In this document: positions 8,501 through 17,839 of the stretch, one piece after another
How positions within the stretch are numbered: the stretch's first letter is position 1
How the letters are laid out: each line of letters opens with the position of its first letter
Assembly: GCF_003048575.1 (NCBI RefSeq)
Contig: NZ_PIRZ01000002.1
Location: forward strand, 310,001 to 374,000
DNA length: 64,000 bases
Source: Campylobacter concisus
Lineage (GTDB): Bacteria; Campylobacterota; Campylobacteria; Campylobacterales; Campylobacteraceae
Reading direction: 5' to 3'
Translations under genes and position numbers: made by a program
The notes under the pieces: model-generated
Seen by the model: only the letters and a program-made list of their open reading frames with translations
Databases searched by the model: none
Told to the model about the DNA's origin: nothing

Positions 8501-9938
8501 AATCTGTTTTTATATTTGGGTTTAGGTGCTTTTTTATCAAGTTGCTAACTACTTTATTATAAAATAAATCCCCGCTTAAAGTAACATTTTTAATGTTAAA
8601 TTTATCTCGTTTTTCATAACTAAAATCGCTCAAAAAGTGCGCCAAAGACTCAGTGCAACCAAAGCTGATATTCTTCTCTCCAGCGCCAGCAAGGATAAAT
8701 GAAATAATACTTTTTACAAACTTAACCCCGTCTAAACCAAAGTCATCTTTCATCTTATAATCAATCCTAACGCCCTTTTTACCGCTAAAATCAGCTGCCA
8801 TTAATAGCAATTTCTCCCCTGCTTTTTTAAAGTCATCGCTTAAGCCAAGTAAGCGTCCAGCTATGCAAAATAGCGAGAAAAAGCTAGCATTTGAGCTAAA
8901 TTTACCGCTCGGTAAAGTATGTTCTTTGCTGAAATTTTCAAGTAGCCTTTCACCACCTTCCTGGGCTCTTATAAACTCATAAATTTCTTCAAAGCTACTA
9001 AATTTAGGTAAAAAGAGAAGCTGGGTTTTGCTCGTCTTTGAAAGCAGGCAAATTTCATCATCGCTAAATTTGCTAAATTTTAGGCTCAAAGCTATATCGC
9101 TAAAATTACTAAGCTCAAATTCCTCGTTTTTTGCATAGAAAAATGGGCTTAAAAGTGCGCTATTTTCGAGTAACACTAGCCTTGAAAGAGCATTTTTTTG
9201 CTCTTTTACACTAACGCTTAAAAAGCCAAAATTTTCTTTATTTAGCTGTTCGCAAACGGCGTAAAGAAAAAGATCGTTTGGTGCCATCACGTCAAAAAAT
9301 AGTGGCGTGTCCTCGTGATTTTGTCTATAAATGGTTGTCGTCTTTAGTGCTAAAAGTGGCTTTTCAAAACTAGCCAGAAATGTCAAAACTCTATCATCAG
9401 CGATAAAAATTTTTGGTAGCTGCTTTAAATTTACAGGCATCAAAAAATTTGTGTCAAAATTTGCCCCAAGAGAAATTTCATATAAATTTTCGTCCTGCTC
9501 TATGCAAACGCTCTTGCCATTTTGCAGTAAATTTAGGCAGGTTTTTAGCTTTTCATTAAAATTATCAAGCGTTATCTCGCCTTCAAATTTACTCTCACAT
9601 AGCACGCCACTTTCATTTAAGATAGCCTTTTCGCTAGCCAAAAATGTGCTCGCTTGAGTCGGAGTTAGACCACCAAATTTTATCTTATTTATCTTGCTAT
9701 CTTCATCAAGCTCACTTGCAGCCAAGACCTCACTGTGCTTTATAAAAAGACTAAATGGCAAGAGCACACTTGCTTTATTTGCCACGCTCTCAAGCTCGCT
9801 GGTATTGCCACTTACCTTTAGACAAATTTCATCATCTTTGCACTTTAGACTATGAAATAGATCACCAGCAAGCAAGCGTAAAAATGGCACCAGAAACGAA
9901 GCGTCCTTGTGGCAAGTAAATTTAAAAGCAAGTATCAT
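8466..9938 (-). CDS. hydE: HydE, hydrogenase-associated accessory protein (HypF-like, probably degenerate)
   Basis: This 490-residue protein occupies the place of hydE in the hydABCDE operons of Helicobacter and Wolinella, where it is needed for hydrogenase activity by an unknown route. Its last 150 residues follow the layout of the HypF Kae1-like domain: SS..SFFSLFCIAGRLLG, then EKLLLMAA, a VKFVKSIISFILAG helix, and VTLSGDLFYNK matching HypF LLSGGVFQNK. The HypF zinc fingers and the HHxAH metal motif are absent. I infer a HypF paralogue that lost catalysis and may act as a partner or chaperone. The start overlaps hydD by four bases (ATGA). Confidence 0.78.
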   Translation of the reverse strand: MILAFKFTCHKDASFLVPFLRLLAGDLFHSLKCKDDEICLKVSGNTSELESVANKASVLLPFSLFIKHSEVLAASELDEDSKINKIKFGGLTPTQASTFLASEKAILNESGVLCESKFEGEITLDNFNEKLKTCLNLLQNGKSVCIEQDENLYEISLGANFDTNFLMPVNLKQLPKIFIADDRVLTFLASFEKPLLALKTTTIYRQNHEDTPLFFDVMAPNDLFLYAVCEQLNKENFGFLSVSVKEQKNALSRLVLLENSALLSPFFYAKNEEFELSNFSDIALSLKFSKFSDDEICLLSKTSKTQLLFLPKFSSFEEIYEFIRAQEGGERLLENFSKEHTLPSGKFSSNASFFSLFCIAGRLLGLSDDFKKAGEKLLLMAADFSGKKGVRIDYKMKDDFGLDGVKFVKSIISFILAGAGEKNISFGCTESLAHFLSDFSYEKRDKFNIKNVTLSGDLFYNKVVSNLIKKHLNPNIKTDFDPGFGIEIKL

Positions 9939-10477
9939 TTTAAACCTTTTTTAGCGTATTCATCAACGATATCATTTAGGGTAAAATTTGCCACCTTTTC
10001 ACACTTAAAATCAAGCTCTTTTAAGTGATAAAGCAGCGTTTTTTCTAAAATATTAGAAGCGTTTATAACCTCATCTGAGAGGCTAAAATTTGATGATTCT
10101 ATGCGGCTAGGCACGATGCCTAAAATTTTGGTCGTAGGTCTATCGCCCGCAAGCTCCATTAGATGAAGGGTCTGGAGCATCTCTATCTCGTGAGCCGAGC
10201 CGTCCCAGCTGATAAAATTTGGTACATTTAGAAAGTCGAAAAAATAAACATCGCCCACGCTTGCGCCATTTGCGCTAATGCAATCAACGACGATAAGATA
10301 GTCAAATTCGCTTATTATGTGAGTTAGGGCGAGGGCTAAAGTGCCCCCGTCCATTAGAGTAAGCTCGTTTTTAGAACTTGTAAATTTGTAGTTTTTGGCC
10401 ATCAAATTTACAAAATGAGCACCTATGCCCTCATCGGCAAACATCACGTTGCCGATACCAAGAACTAGCGCTCTCAT
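9935..10477 (-). CDS. hydD: HydD, hydrogenase large-subunit maturation endopeptidase
   Basis: This is a HyaD/HycI-family protease that trims the C-terminal peptide of the large subunit after nickel insertion. It starts VLGIGNVMFADEGIGAHF, the nucleotide-binding-like signature with the nickel-ligand Asp/Glu (DEG, near residue 17); a second acidic region VDCISANG near 60 and a His near 95 complete the usual metal site. Length 180 is typical. It overlaps hydC by one base and hydE by four, within hydABCDE. Confidence 0.95.
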   Translation of the reverse strand: MRALVLGIGNVMFADEGIGAHFVNLMAKNYKFTSSKNELTLMDGGTLALALTHIISEFDYLIVVDCISANGASVGDVYFFDFLNVPNFISWDGSAHEIEMLQTLHLMELAGDRPTTKILGIVPSRIESSNFSLSDEVINASNILEKTLLYHLKELDFKCEKVANFTLNDIVDEYAKKGLK

Positions 10478-11157
10478 CAGTGTTCTTTTACAAATTTATA
10501 GCCACTAACGATAGCGTCCATCGCTCCATTTTTGCCTTTAACAGCGTTAAATACTGCCATATAAACATGAATAGGTACAAAAATCATAATGACCCACATA
10601 CAAATTCTATGTATCGTTCTGACATTTGCTAGTCCGCCCATAAGCTCTTCAAAAAACCTAGCTGGCTCATAAAGCGCTCCGCCAAGTCCCTCATGATAAA
10701 CATGAACATAAAGCACAAGACCGCTTAGGCAAATAAGAGTCAAAACAAGATAAAAGAAAAAGTATGAGGCAAACTGCAAAGGATTATAAACGCCCCTTAA
10801 ATGCGGATGTGGCCCCATAAAAAGATAGTATTTGATCTGTGCGATCCAAATTTTTGGATTTAGAAAATCAACCACACTCATCCACTCTTTTTTGCTATGT
10901 TTATCAAAGACAAATAGATAAAATTTAAAGATAAACGCCGCTATTAGCACAAAACCAGCGATCTGGTGAGCCATACGCCACTTTGCTTGCATAAAATTTG
11001 TAGGCTCGCTCGTGATCTCTGGACTCACAAAAACGTATGAGATATAGTAGCCACTCACAACTAAAAGTGTGATCGCTGCAAATCTAATCCAGTGTGTCAG
11101 CCTAACGCCGATGGAGAATTCGTATTCGCTGATCCTGTCAGCATTTTTATGTGACAT
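10477..11157 (-). CDS. hydC: HydC, cytochrome b subunit of Ni/Fe-hydrogenase
   Basis: A 226-residue integral membrane protein with four hydrophobic helices. Histidines suited to bind two b hemes are in RLTHWIRF (near 20), RMAHQIAGF (near 64), HVYHEGLG (near 153) and HRICMWVIMIFVPIHVY (near 185-201). This subunit passes electrons from the HydA Fe-S clusters to the quinone pool. It lies nine bases after hydB and overlaps hydD by one base. Confidence 0.96.
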   Translation of the reverse strand: MSHKNADRISEYEFSIGVRLTHWIRFAAITLLVVSGYYISYVFVSPEITSEPTNFMQAKWRMAHQIAGFVLIAAFIFKFYLFVFDKHSKKEWMSVVDFLNPKIWIAQIKYYLFMGPHPHLRGVYNPLQFASYFFFYLVLTLICLSGLVLYVHVYHEGLGGALYEPARFFEELMGGLANVRTIHRICMWVIMIFVPIHVYMAVFNAVKGKNGAMDAIVSGYKFVKEH

Positions 11158-11166
11158 ATTCTCTCC

Positions 11167-12885
11167 TTACAAATTTGGATTTATCTTATAAGTACTCAAA
11201 TCATTTCCCTTTGTATCCATAACATGCACAGCGCATGCGATGCAAGGATCATAAGAGTGAATTTTTCGTATTATCTCAAGTGGCTTTGAAAGATCAGCGA
11301 TCTTTAAACCAACTAAGCACGCTTCGTAGCTTCCCATTTGATTTTGTGAGTCTTTTGGAGAGGCGTTCCATGTGCTTGGCACGACTGCTTGCCAGTTTGT
11401 GATAACACCATCTTTTATGCGGCACCAGTGGCTAAGCGCACCTCTTGGAGCATTGCCTTGAAAATTTCCTTTGTACTCTTTTTTGTTATCGATTACATAT
11501 TTTGCGCAAGTCTCTTGATCTGATTTTAAATTTTCTACCAAGGCATTAAATGCGTCCATTGTGTGCTCTGCTACTACTTTTGCCTCAAGCATACGAGTAG
11601 CGGTTCTGCCTAGAGTTGAGAAAACTGCGCTTAGCGGTAAGCCGCTCTTTGCTAAAAATTCATCAACTACTTTTTTAACTCTCTCGTTGCCTCTAGCGTA
11701 GTTTATAACGATACTTGCTATTGGACCCACTTGCATAGGCAAGCCATCATATCTTGGTGCTTTGATCCAGCTATATTTACCCTTTGTGTCAAAAAGCTTG
11801 CTGTGAGCTAGTTTGCCCTCGGCGTCTATGCTCTCGCCGTCAATAAGACCTGTGTAGTTTGCCTCTGTCTCGCCGTCGTATGGGTGGAGCGCTTTGTCGT
11901 TTTTATACCAAGACCTAGTAGCCTCTTCAGTGATTTTATTTTCATCGATATCATAAACCTTGTTAAGATCGCCATTTAAGATATAGCCACCTTTAAATAG
12001 ATGATCATTTTTACCAATCAAAAACTCATCGTAGCAGAGTAAATTTGCCACACCAACGTCGTTTAGAACGCTTGGCTCATTACCATAAGCTTTAGCTGCC
12101 ATCAAGATATCTGGATAGTAAGCTCTATCAACAAATTCTTTGATCTCGGCAAATTTGCTCATATATTCGCCCATTCTAGCTGGATCCATAAGGTCCATTA
12201 CGCAGGTCACGCCACCAACTGTTAAGCTTTGTGGATGTGGGTTTTTCGCGCCAAAGATAGCCATCATCTGAGCTGCAGTTCTTTGGATTCTTAAACACTC
12301 TAAGTAGTGAGAGAGAACGATCAAATTTTGCTCTGGCGTAAATTTATATGTGCTATGTCCCCAGTATGCGTTGGCAAATGGTCCAAGGTTGCCCTTTTTA
12401 ACAAATGCTTCAACCCTCTCTTTTACATCTTTTAGCTTGTCAGCTCCCGTGGCAAATGGCAGATCAGTATATTTAAACGCCTCTTCGCTAGCTTTATGCA
12501 CATCTGCACTTAGTGCAGAGACGACGTCCGCCCAATCCATGCCATGAAGCTGATAAAAATGCACGATGTGATCGTGAAGATATAAAGCTGCGTTCATCAG
12601 CGTTCTAGTTAGCTCAGCATTTAATGGAGGCTTGATGCCAAGGGCATTTTCAACTGCAATAATGCCTGCTCGGTAGTGTGAGTATGTACAAACGCCACAA
12701 ATTCTTTGCATAAAAAAGCCAGCATCTCTTGGATCTCTGCCTTTTACGATCTGCTCTAAGCCACGCCAAAGAGTTGAGCCAGAATACGCCTCTTTTACGA
12801 CATTATTTTCATCTACGACAACTTCTATTCTTAAGTGTCCCTCGATACGTGTTATAGGGTCTATTACTATTCTTTTTTCACTCAT
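11167..12885 (-). CDS. hydB: HydB, [NiFe] uptake hydrogenase large subunit
   Basis: The catalytic subunit oxidises H2 at the Ni-Fe site. The four cysteine ligands are visible in RICGVC near residue 62-67 and in DPCIACAVH (Cys548, Cys551). His554 marks the usual cut site, so the last 18 residues are expected to be removed by HydD. The cysteines are ordinary TGC codons and not selenocysteine. The N terminus IDPITRIEGHLRIEVVVDE is the classic large-subunit signature. Length 572 is normal. It is spaced nine bases from both hydA and hydC. Confidence 0.98.
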   Translation of the reverse strand: MSEKRIVIDPITRIEGHLRIEVVVDENNVVKEAYSGSTLWRGLEQIVKGRDPRDAGFFMQRICGVCTYSHYRAGIIAVENALGIKPPLNAELTRTLMNAALYLHDHIVHFYQLHGMDWADVVSALSADVHKASEEAFKYTDLPFATGADKLKDVKERVEAFVKKGNLGPFANAYWGHSTYKFTPEQNLIVLSHYLECLRIQRTAAQMMAIFGAKNPHPQSLTVGGVTCVMDLMDPARMGEYMSKFAEIKEFVDRAYYPDILMAAKAYGNEPSVLNDVGVANLLCYDEFLIGKNDHLFKGGYILNGDLNKVYDIDENKITEEATRSWYKNDKALHPYDGETEANYTGLIDGESIDAEGKLAHSKLFDTKGKYSWIKAPRYDGLPMQVGPIASIVINYARGNERVKKVVDEFLAKSGLPLSAVFSTLGRTATRMLEAKVVAEHTMDAFNALVENLKSDQETCAKYVIDNKKEYKGNFQGNAPRGALSHWCRIKDGVITNWQAVVPSTWNASPKDSQNQMGSYEACLVGLKIADLSKPLEIIRKIHSYDPCIACAVHVMDTKGNDLSTYKINPNL

Positions 12886-12894
12886 TTTTTCGCC

Positions 12895-14040
12895 TTATTC
12901 TTTATCTTTACTCATAGAAGCTATAACAGCGTGAGCTGCTATGCCAATGCCTGTAAGAGCTAAAATTCCAATGCCAACTTTATCGCTTACATTATCAGCT
13001 CCAAGACCTAAAACAGTATCAAAGAGTCTGTCTGCCATAGGCTCTTCAAATGGTCCCATCGTATCCCAGAAGTCTGGCTCTGAGCAGCCTATACAGCCGT
13101 GTCCCGCTTGAACTGGCCATGATGTGTGCTGGTTAAATCTCTCGCGTGAGCAGTTATTAAATGTATATGGACCTTTGCAACCTACTTTATATAAGCAGTA
13201 GCCATTTTTTGCGCCTTCATCACCGAAGTTTTGGACAAACTCGCCAGCGTCAAAGTGACCACGTCTTTCGCAAAGATCGTGAATTCTTAAGCCATAAGCC
13301 CATTTTGGTCTATTGTAAACATCAAGTGCTGGAAGTGTGCCAAAAAGCAAGAAATGAAGCACGTTGCCAACGATATTTTTCTCACTTGGTGGACAGCCCG
13401 CAACATTAATAACTGGCTTATCAGTGACCTTTGAAAGTCCCACTGAATTTGATGGATTTGGCCTTGCAGCTTGAATGCCACCAAAGCTAGAACAGGTACC
13501 GATCGCAAAGATAGCAGCTGCGTCTTTTGAAGCATTTACGGCATGAGTTTTACCTGTTGTGCCATGAGGTCCAACTGTTAAGAAATTTTCAGTCGCACCA
13601 GTTGGGATACCGCCCTCAACTAGCAGGATGTATCTACCTTTGTATTTTTCGATCGCGCTCTCTAAATTTTCTTCAGCCTGCCAACCAGAAGCTGCCATGA
13701 TAGTTTCGTGATATTCAAGGCTTATGTAGTCAAATATAAGACTATCTATGCTTGGAGCATCGGTTCTTAGTAAGCTCTCGCTACAGCCTGTGCATTCTGC
13801 CATATGAAGCCATATCACAGGAAGCCTATCGCTAAGCTCAGCAGCACGAGCAACCATCGGTGTCATAGCACTTGGTAGAGCCATAAAAGCTGTCATCGCA
13901 CCAGCCCACTTCATAAAATCACGCCTCGTAAAGCCCTTTTCTTTTAAAAGCTGCGCAATACTCGAGTCGCTTTTTATCTTAGGCAACGCACTAAGCTCAC
14001 TTAAGCGTCTATCTATCTTTTGACGCAAGTCATTATTCAT
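12895..14040 (-). CDS. hydA: HydA, [NiFe] uptake hydrogenase small subunit with Tat signal
   Basis: The small subunit holds three Fe-S clusters that carry electrons from the active site to HydC. The twin-arginine signal TRRDFMKWAG begins at residue 38 and is followed by a hydrophobic stretch, so the HydA-HydB dimer should be exported folded by the Tat system. The cluster motif AECTGCSES lies near residue 78, with GTCSSFGG near 175 and a C-terminal cysteine-rich part (GCKGPYTFNNC, GCIGCSEP). A hydrophobic C-terminal anchor (about 350-372) holds it to the periplasmic face. AAAGGAG precedes the ATG. It is the first gene of the operon. Confidence 0.98.
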   Translation of the reverse strand: MNNDLRQKIDRRLSELSALPKIKSDSSIAQLLKEKGFTRRDFMKWAGAMTAFMALPSAMTPMVARAAELSDRLPVIWLHMAECTGCSESLLRTDAPSIDSLIFDYISLEYHETIMAASGWQAEENLESAIEKYKGRYILLVEGGIPTGATENFLTVGPHGTTGKTHAVNASKDAAAIFAIGTCSSFGGIQAARPNPSNSVGLSKVTDKPVINVAGCPPSEKNIVGNVLHFLLFGTLPALDVYNRPKWAYGLRIHDLCERRGHFDAGEFVQNFGDEGAKNGYCLYKVGCKGPYTFNNCSRERFNQHTSWPVQAGHGCIGCSEPDFWDTMGPFEEPMADRLFDTVLGLGADNVSDKVGIGILALTGIGIAAHAVIASMSKDKE

Positions 14041-14183
14041 ATAAGCTCCTTTGCTTGAAAATTTTACTTTTGTTAATAATATCTTTGTTTAAAGAAGTAA
14101 AAAATTATTTTATAAAATTAATATTTGTAATTAAATAAATTTTAACTAAAAAATTTAAAATCCCTTTTTTCACGATATATTTT

Positions 14184-14207
14184 CAAAATATAAAAAATAA
14201 TATTTTG
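14184..14207. promoter_or_regulatory. Palindrome CAAAATAT-N8-ATATTTTG upstream of hydA, possible operator
   Basis: Two 8-base arms are perfect inverted repeats separated by 8 bases. It lies about 145 bases before the hydA start. The arms do not give a good match to the H. pylori NikR consensus as I know it, so the binding protein (NikR, Fur-type or other) is open. In AT-rich DNA such symmetry can arise by chance. Confidence 0.35.
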
Positions 14208-14342
14208 AGAAATTTTATTTTATTTTGATGAATCTTCAATATTTTAAGCATATTATTCTGAAAGTAAATATCAACTATAATTTTTAATGATTTTTAAAAA
14301 TTTAGCATATTTAAGGCGAGAGAAATTTTTGAGATAAAAATT

Positions 14343-14379
14343 TTTAAAAGCCCAAATGGATGAAATTTAGGCTTTTAAA
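14343..14379 (-). terminator. Rho-independent terminator after flgH
   Basis: A 15-base-pair stem (arms 14343-14357 and 14365-14379, one G-U pair) with a 7-base loop ends six bases before the flgH stop codon. On the minus strand the stem is followed by an AATTTTTAT tract. It separates flgH from the hydrogenase operon. Confidence 0.75.
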
Positions 14380-14385
14380 GTTGCA

Positions 14386-15093
14386 TTAAAATGGCCAGAT
14401 AGCTTCCATAAGCCTTGTGCCCCAAGGTTTTTTGGTAGATTTGTCTAGCTCACCCTCTGTTTTATATAAAATTTTAGCGTCAGCTATATATTTTGAGTCG
14501 ATTTCGTTGTTTTGTGAGATGTCGTAAGGTCTGATAACGCCGCTTACTTGCATGATCTGTTTTTCGCCGTTTATAAGTAGCTCGCGGCTACCCTCGATAA
14601 AGTAATTGCCGTTATTTAGTATTTTTATGATCCTAGCTGAAATGGTTGCGGTAAATTTCTCGCTTCTGTTGCTCGTGCCACTTCCTGTAAATTTATTGCC
14701 ACCGCCTGCTTTAAAGCCGATGTCGCCATATTTGTTTAGATTATCAGCTATATTTGAAAGTGGAGCGGCTCCAGCCGTAAATACACCTCCGCCAAGCGAA
14801 ACGGTGCTATCTTTGTTGGTACTTTTGCTACCAGTTGAAGTTTGGCTTGCATTTTCTGAGATAACGATAGTCACGATATCATTTACATTCATCGCTTTTC
14901 TATCTGAAAAAAGAGGATTTTCGCCCTTTCCAAAGAGGCTGCCAGCGTTGCTTTGTCCGGTTCCACTATCTTTTGAAGGGAGTTGCTCGACATAAACTGG
15001 GGGTTTCATATTGATATGAGGATCAGCGCTTGGTGTGCAGCCAGTGCAAATAATGCCCGCAGATAAGACGAGCCAAATCGTTTTATGGTTCAT
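14386..15093 (-). CDS. flgH: FlgH, flagellar L-ring lipoprotein
   Basis: FlgH forms the outer-membrane ring around the flagellar rod. The N terminus is a lipoprotein signal ending in CTGC (Cys near residue 19). Typical FlgH segments are GSLFGKGENPLFSDRKAMNVNDIVTIVISENA (split over residues 52-82) and near the C terminus SGVIRPYDIS and the ending WPF. Length 235 is normal. It is divergent from pta and is preceded by a sigma-54-type promoter. Confidence 0.97.
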   Translation of the reverse strand: MNHKTIWLVLSAGIICTGCTPSADPHINMKPPVYVEQLPSKDSGTGQSNAGSLFGKGENPLFSDRKAMNVNDIVTIVISENASQTSTGSKSTNKDSTVSLGGGVFTAGAAPLSNIADNLNKYGDIGFKAGGGNKFTGSGTSNRSEKFTATISARIIKILNNGNYFIEGSRELLINGEKQIMQVSGVIRPYDISQNNEIDSKYIADAKILYKTEGELDKSTKKPWGTRLMEAIWPF

Positions 15094-15124
15094 AAAAAAT
15101 GCCTTAAAATAAGTATCTTTGTGC

Positions 15125-15130
15125 TAGAAT
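15125..15130 (+). promoter_or_regulatory. Putative sigma-70 -10 box (TAGAAT) for pta-ackA
   Basis: TAGAAT lies 31 bases before the pta ATG. It is preceded by GTGC, and no -35 box is clear, which is usual in Campylobacter. A start near 15137 would fall within the sigma-54 site that serves flgH on the other strand. Confidence 0.45.
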
Positions 15131-15132
15131 TA

Positions 15133-15148
15133 AGCAATTTAAGTTCCT
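15133..15148 (-). promoter_or_regulatory. Sigma-54 promoter for flgH
   Basis: Read on the minus strand the sequence is AGGAACTTAAATTGCT, with GG and GC exactly ten bases apart as required by the -24/-12 rule and a good TTGCT -12 element. It is about 40 bases before the flgH start, and FlgH is a class 2, RpoN-dependent gene in Campylobacter. Confidence 0.8.
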
Positions 15149-15161
15149 AAAAAGGTCGCAA

Positions 15162-16529
15162 ATGAAAAGTTGTTACGTTTTTACAGACAAAAATTTAGCA
15201 CATCTGCAAGAAATTATAGCTACAAAATTCAAAAAAGTTGAGATTTTTAAAATAATCCCAGATGAAAACGATAAAAATAACTTAATAAGCTCAAATGAAA
15301 AAGAGTTTTTTCTTAAATTTATAGACAAATTTGAAGAGCTAAAGGCCAAAAGCGACTTTGTTATAGTTCTTGGCTGTGAGAGCTTTAGTGTCTTTGGTAA
15401 AAGTGAGCTAAATTTAAAGCTAGCAAGAAATTTAAATACGCCAATTTTTGACGAAAATGCAACCGAGCTAAGGGCGCTAAATCCAAACTCAAAGCTTCTA
15501 ATCACCGATAAGATAGATGAAATTTTAAACTATCAAGCCCAGATCGTCACTCCTTTTAAATTTCAAAGTTTGCTTCTAAAAAGAGCTAAAATGGCAAATA
15601 AGACCGTTATTTTGCCAGAAAGCGATGATGAGAGGATATTAAAAGCAGCTCACATCGTACTAGAAAAAGATGCGGCAAATATCATCTTACTAGGACTTGA
15701 GAGCGAAATTTCAAAAAAGGCAGCTGCTTTTGGGCTAAATTTGAGCAAAGCCAAAGTGATCAATCCAGCGCAAAACGAGCTGACAGATGAATTTACAAAG
15801 AAAATTTATGAGCTTAGAAAGCATAAAGGCGTTGATGAAGCCAAGGCAAATGTGCTTGCAAAAGATAAAATTTACTTTGCCACAATGCTAATTCATGAAG
15901 GCTTGGCAGACGCACTAGTAAGTGGCGCTACTATGAGCACGGCCGATACGATCCGTCCAGCTTTACAGATCATAAAGACAAAGCCAAATGTAAGTGTGGT
16001 AAGCGGGGCATTTTTCATGGCACTTGAAGAAGAAATTTTACTCTTTGCAGACTGTGCTGTCACGCCAAATCCAAACGCAGATGAGCTTGCTAGCATCACG
16101 CTAAGTAGCGCTCAAACGGCAAGTGCATTTGGCCTTAGCCCAAAGATCGCTATGCTGAGCTACTCTACAGCTGAGAGTGGAAGTGGGGCTGATGTGGAGT
16201 TTGTAAAAGAAGCTGCCAAAAAGGCGAGCGAGCTTGATGCAAATTTAAAGATCGCAGCGCCCATTCAGTTTGATGCAGCAGTTGATCTAAGCGTGGCTAG
16301 TAAAAAGATGCCAAACTCAGAGGTTGCTGGGCATGCAAATGTCTTTATCTTTCCAAATTTAAACTGCGGAAATATCTGTTATAAAGCAGTTCAGCGAAGC
16401 GCAAACGCTCTAGCTGTGGGTCCAATACTTCAAGGATTAAAAAAGCCAGTTAATGACCTAAGCCGCGGTTGCCTCGTTGAAGACGTGGTAAATACTATCT
16501 TAATCAGCGCTATACAAGCAGGAGAATAA
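15162..16529 (+). CDS. pta: Phosphate acetyltransferase
   Basis: Pta interconverts acetyl-CoA and acetyl phosphate and, with AckA, gives ATP and acetate. The C-terminal PTA_PTB catalytic domain covers about residues 130-450, with [16 protein letters not shown] near the domain start and [16 protein letters not shown] and YSTAESGSG within it. The N-terminal part is much shorter than in E. coli Pta (455 against over 700 residues) and lacks most of the P-loop/DRTGG region. Short Pta forms are known in epsilonproteobacteria, so this is not a sign of damage. It is two bases upstream of ackA. Confidence 0.95.
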   Translation: MKSCYVFTDKNLAHLQEIIATKFKKVEIFKIIPDENDKNNLISSNEKEFFLKFIDKFEELKAKSDFVIVLGCESFSVFGKSELNLKLARNLNTPIFDENATELRALNPNSKLLITDKIDEILNYQAQIVTPFKFQSLLLKRAKMANKTVILPESDDERILKAAHIVLEKDAANIILLGLESEISKKAAAFGLNLSKAKVINPAQNELTDEFTKKIYELRKHKGVDEAKANVLAKDKIYFATMLIHEGLADALVSGATMSTADTIRPALQIIKTKPNVSVVSGAFFMALEEEILLFADCAVTPNPNADELASITLSSAQTASAFGLSPKIAMLSYSTAESGSGADVEFVKEAAKKASELDANLKIAAPIQFDAAVDLSVASKKMPNSEVAGHANVFIFPNLNCGNICYKAVQRSANALAVGPILQGLKKPVNDLSRGCLVEDVVNTILISAIQAGE

Positions 16530-16530
16530 T

Positions 16531-17727
16531 ATGAAAATTTTGGTTTTAAACTCAGGTAGTAGTTCGATAAAATTTCAACTTTTTGCAATGGATACCAAAA
16601 CGAGCCTAGCAAGCGGTCTGGTCGAGCAAATCGGTAGCTCCAGCTCAAGAGCGGTACTAAAAGCAAATGGCAAAACCTACGAGATAAAACGCTTCATAAA
16701 AGACCACCATGACGGACTTGAGGCGATGAACGAGCTCTTTGTTACTTCACACACTCTGCACGATCTAAGCGAGCTTGATGGTATCGGACACAGGATAGTA
16801 CACGGCGGAGAGAGTTTTTTTAGCTCGATGATCGTTGATGAGAGCGTTATTAAAAAGATCGAGGAGATAAGCCCACTTGCCCCTCTTCACAACCCAGGGC
16901 ACCTTGCTGGCATCAAAAATGCGATGAAAGAGAGCAAAAATGTGCCTCACGTGGTCGTTTTTGACACGGTATTTCATCAAAGCATGCCAGAGCACGCTTA
17001 CCGCTACGCTCTACCTTATGACGTTTGCAAGACTCATCACATCAGAAAATATGGCTTTCACGGCACATCACATAGATATGTTTGCAAGCAAGCGGCCAAA
17101 ATGCTTGGCATAGAATTTGATAAATTTAACGCTATCTCACTTCATCTAGGTAACGGCGCCTCAGCCTGTGCAGTACAAAATGGCAAAAGTATCGATACCT
17201 CGATGGGGCTTAGCCCACTTGAAGGGCTCATAATGGGTACAAGAAGTGGCGATATGGACCCAGCTGTGGTCATTTACTTGCTAAATATCGGTGTTTTAAA
17301 GTGGAACGAGATCGATAACTTTTTAAACAAAAAAAGCGGACTTTTTGGAATTTGTGGCTCAAGTGACATGAGAGAGGTCGTAGCTAGGATGCAAGACGAC
17401 GAGCGCGCAAAGCTTGCATTTGAGATGTTTTGCTACCGAGTAAAAAAGTATATCGGCTCATACTACGCCATTTTAGGGCATGTTGATGCACTCATATTTA
17501 CTGGCGGCATCGGCGAAAATGCACCAAATACAAGGCAAAAAATTTGTGATGATCTAAAGCATCTTGGCATCCACATCAACCACGAGCTAAATTTCTCAAA
17601 CGAGCGAGGCGAGAGGTGTATAGATGAAGAAGGCGCTAAGATAAAAACGCTCATCATCCCAACAAATGAAGAGCTAGAAATCGCGATAGAAACGGCTAGA
17701 GTAATAAAAGAGAACAAAGCCAAATAA
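16531..17727 (+). CDS. ackA: Acetate kinase
   Basis: AckA makes ATP and acetate from acetyl phosphate. Family signatures are [14 protein letters not shown] at residues 4-17 and [10 protein letters not shown] near 147, with HRIVHGGE near 86, the ATP-site HLGNGAS near 205, GTRSGDMDP near 237 and GGIGENAP near 326. The 398-residue length is complete. It forms an operon with pta, one base from its stop. Confidence 0.98.
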   Translation: MKILVLNSGSSSIKFQLFAMDTKTSLASGLVEQIGSSSSRAVLKANGKTYEIKRFIKDHHDGLEAMNELFVTSHTLHDLSELDGIGHRIVHGGESFFSSMIVDESVIKKIEEISPLAPLHNPGHLAGIKNAMKESKNVPHVVVFDTVFHQSMPEHAYRYALPYDVCKTHHIRKYGFHGTSHRYVCKQAAKMLGIEFDKFNAISLHLGNGASACAVQNGKSIDTSMGLSPLEGLIMGTRSGDMDPAVVIYLLNIGVLKWNEIDNFLNKKSGLFGICGSSDMREVVARMQDDERAKLAFEMFCYRVKKYIGSYYAILGHVDALIFTGGIGENAPNTRQKICDDLKHLGIHINHELNFSNERGERCIDEEGAKIKTLIIPTNEELEIAIETARVIKENKAK

Positions 17728-17839
17728 ATAGAAGCTAAAATAAAATAGTTAATTTGTATTTTGCCAAACTTAACATATAAATTTTAAGTCTAACTCGTTT
17801 TAAAATAAAATTAGCATTATTTTTATACTGCTAGATAAA

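Larger units (their letters stand above)
14041..14385. other. 345-base AT-rich non-coding region upstream of hydA
   Basis: I see no gene here. It holds the flgH terminator at its right end, a palindrome at 14184-14207 and, on the minus strand, a weak -10 candidate TATTAT at 14076-14081 about 40 bases before the hydA start. It is the only sizeable gap before hydA, so the main hydrogenase promoter and any control sites should be here. Confidence 0.7.

Noticed and set aside
11167..12885. Possible selenocysteine in the hydrogenase large subunit
   Set aside because: The active-site positions are plain Cys codons and no in-frame TGA is present.
15162..16529. Pta as a truncated pseudogene
   Set aside because: The catalytic domain is whole and the gene is followed at once by ackA; short Pta forms are usual in this group.
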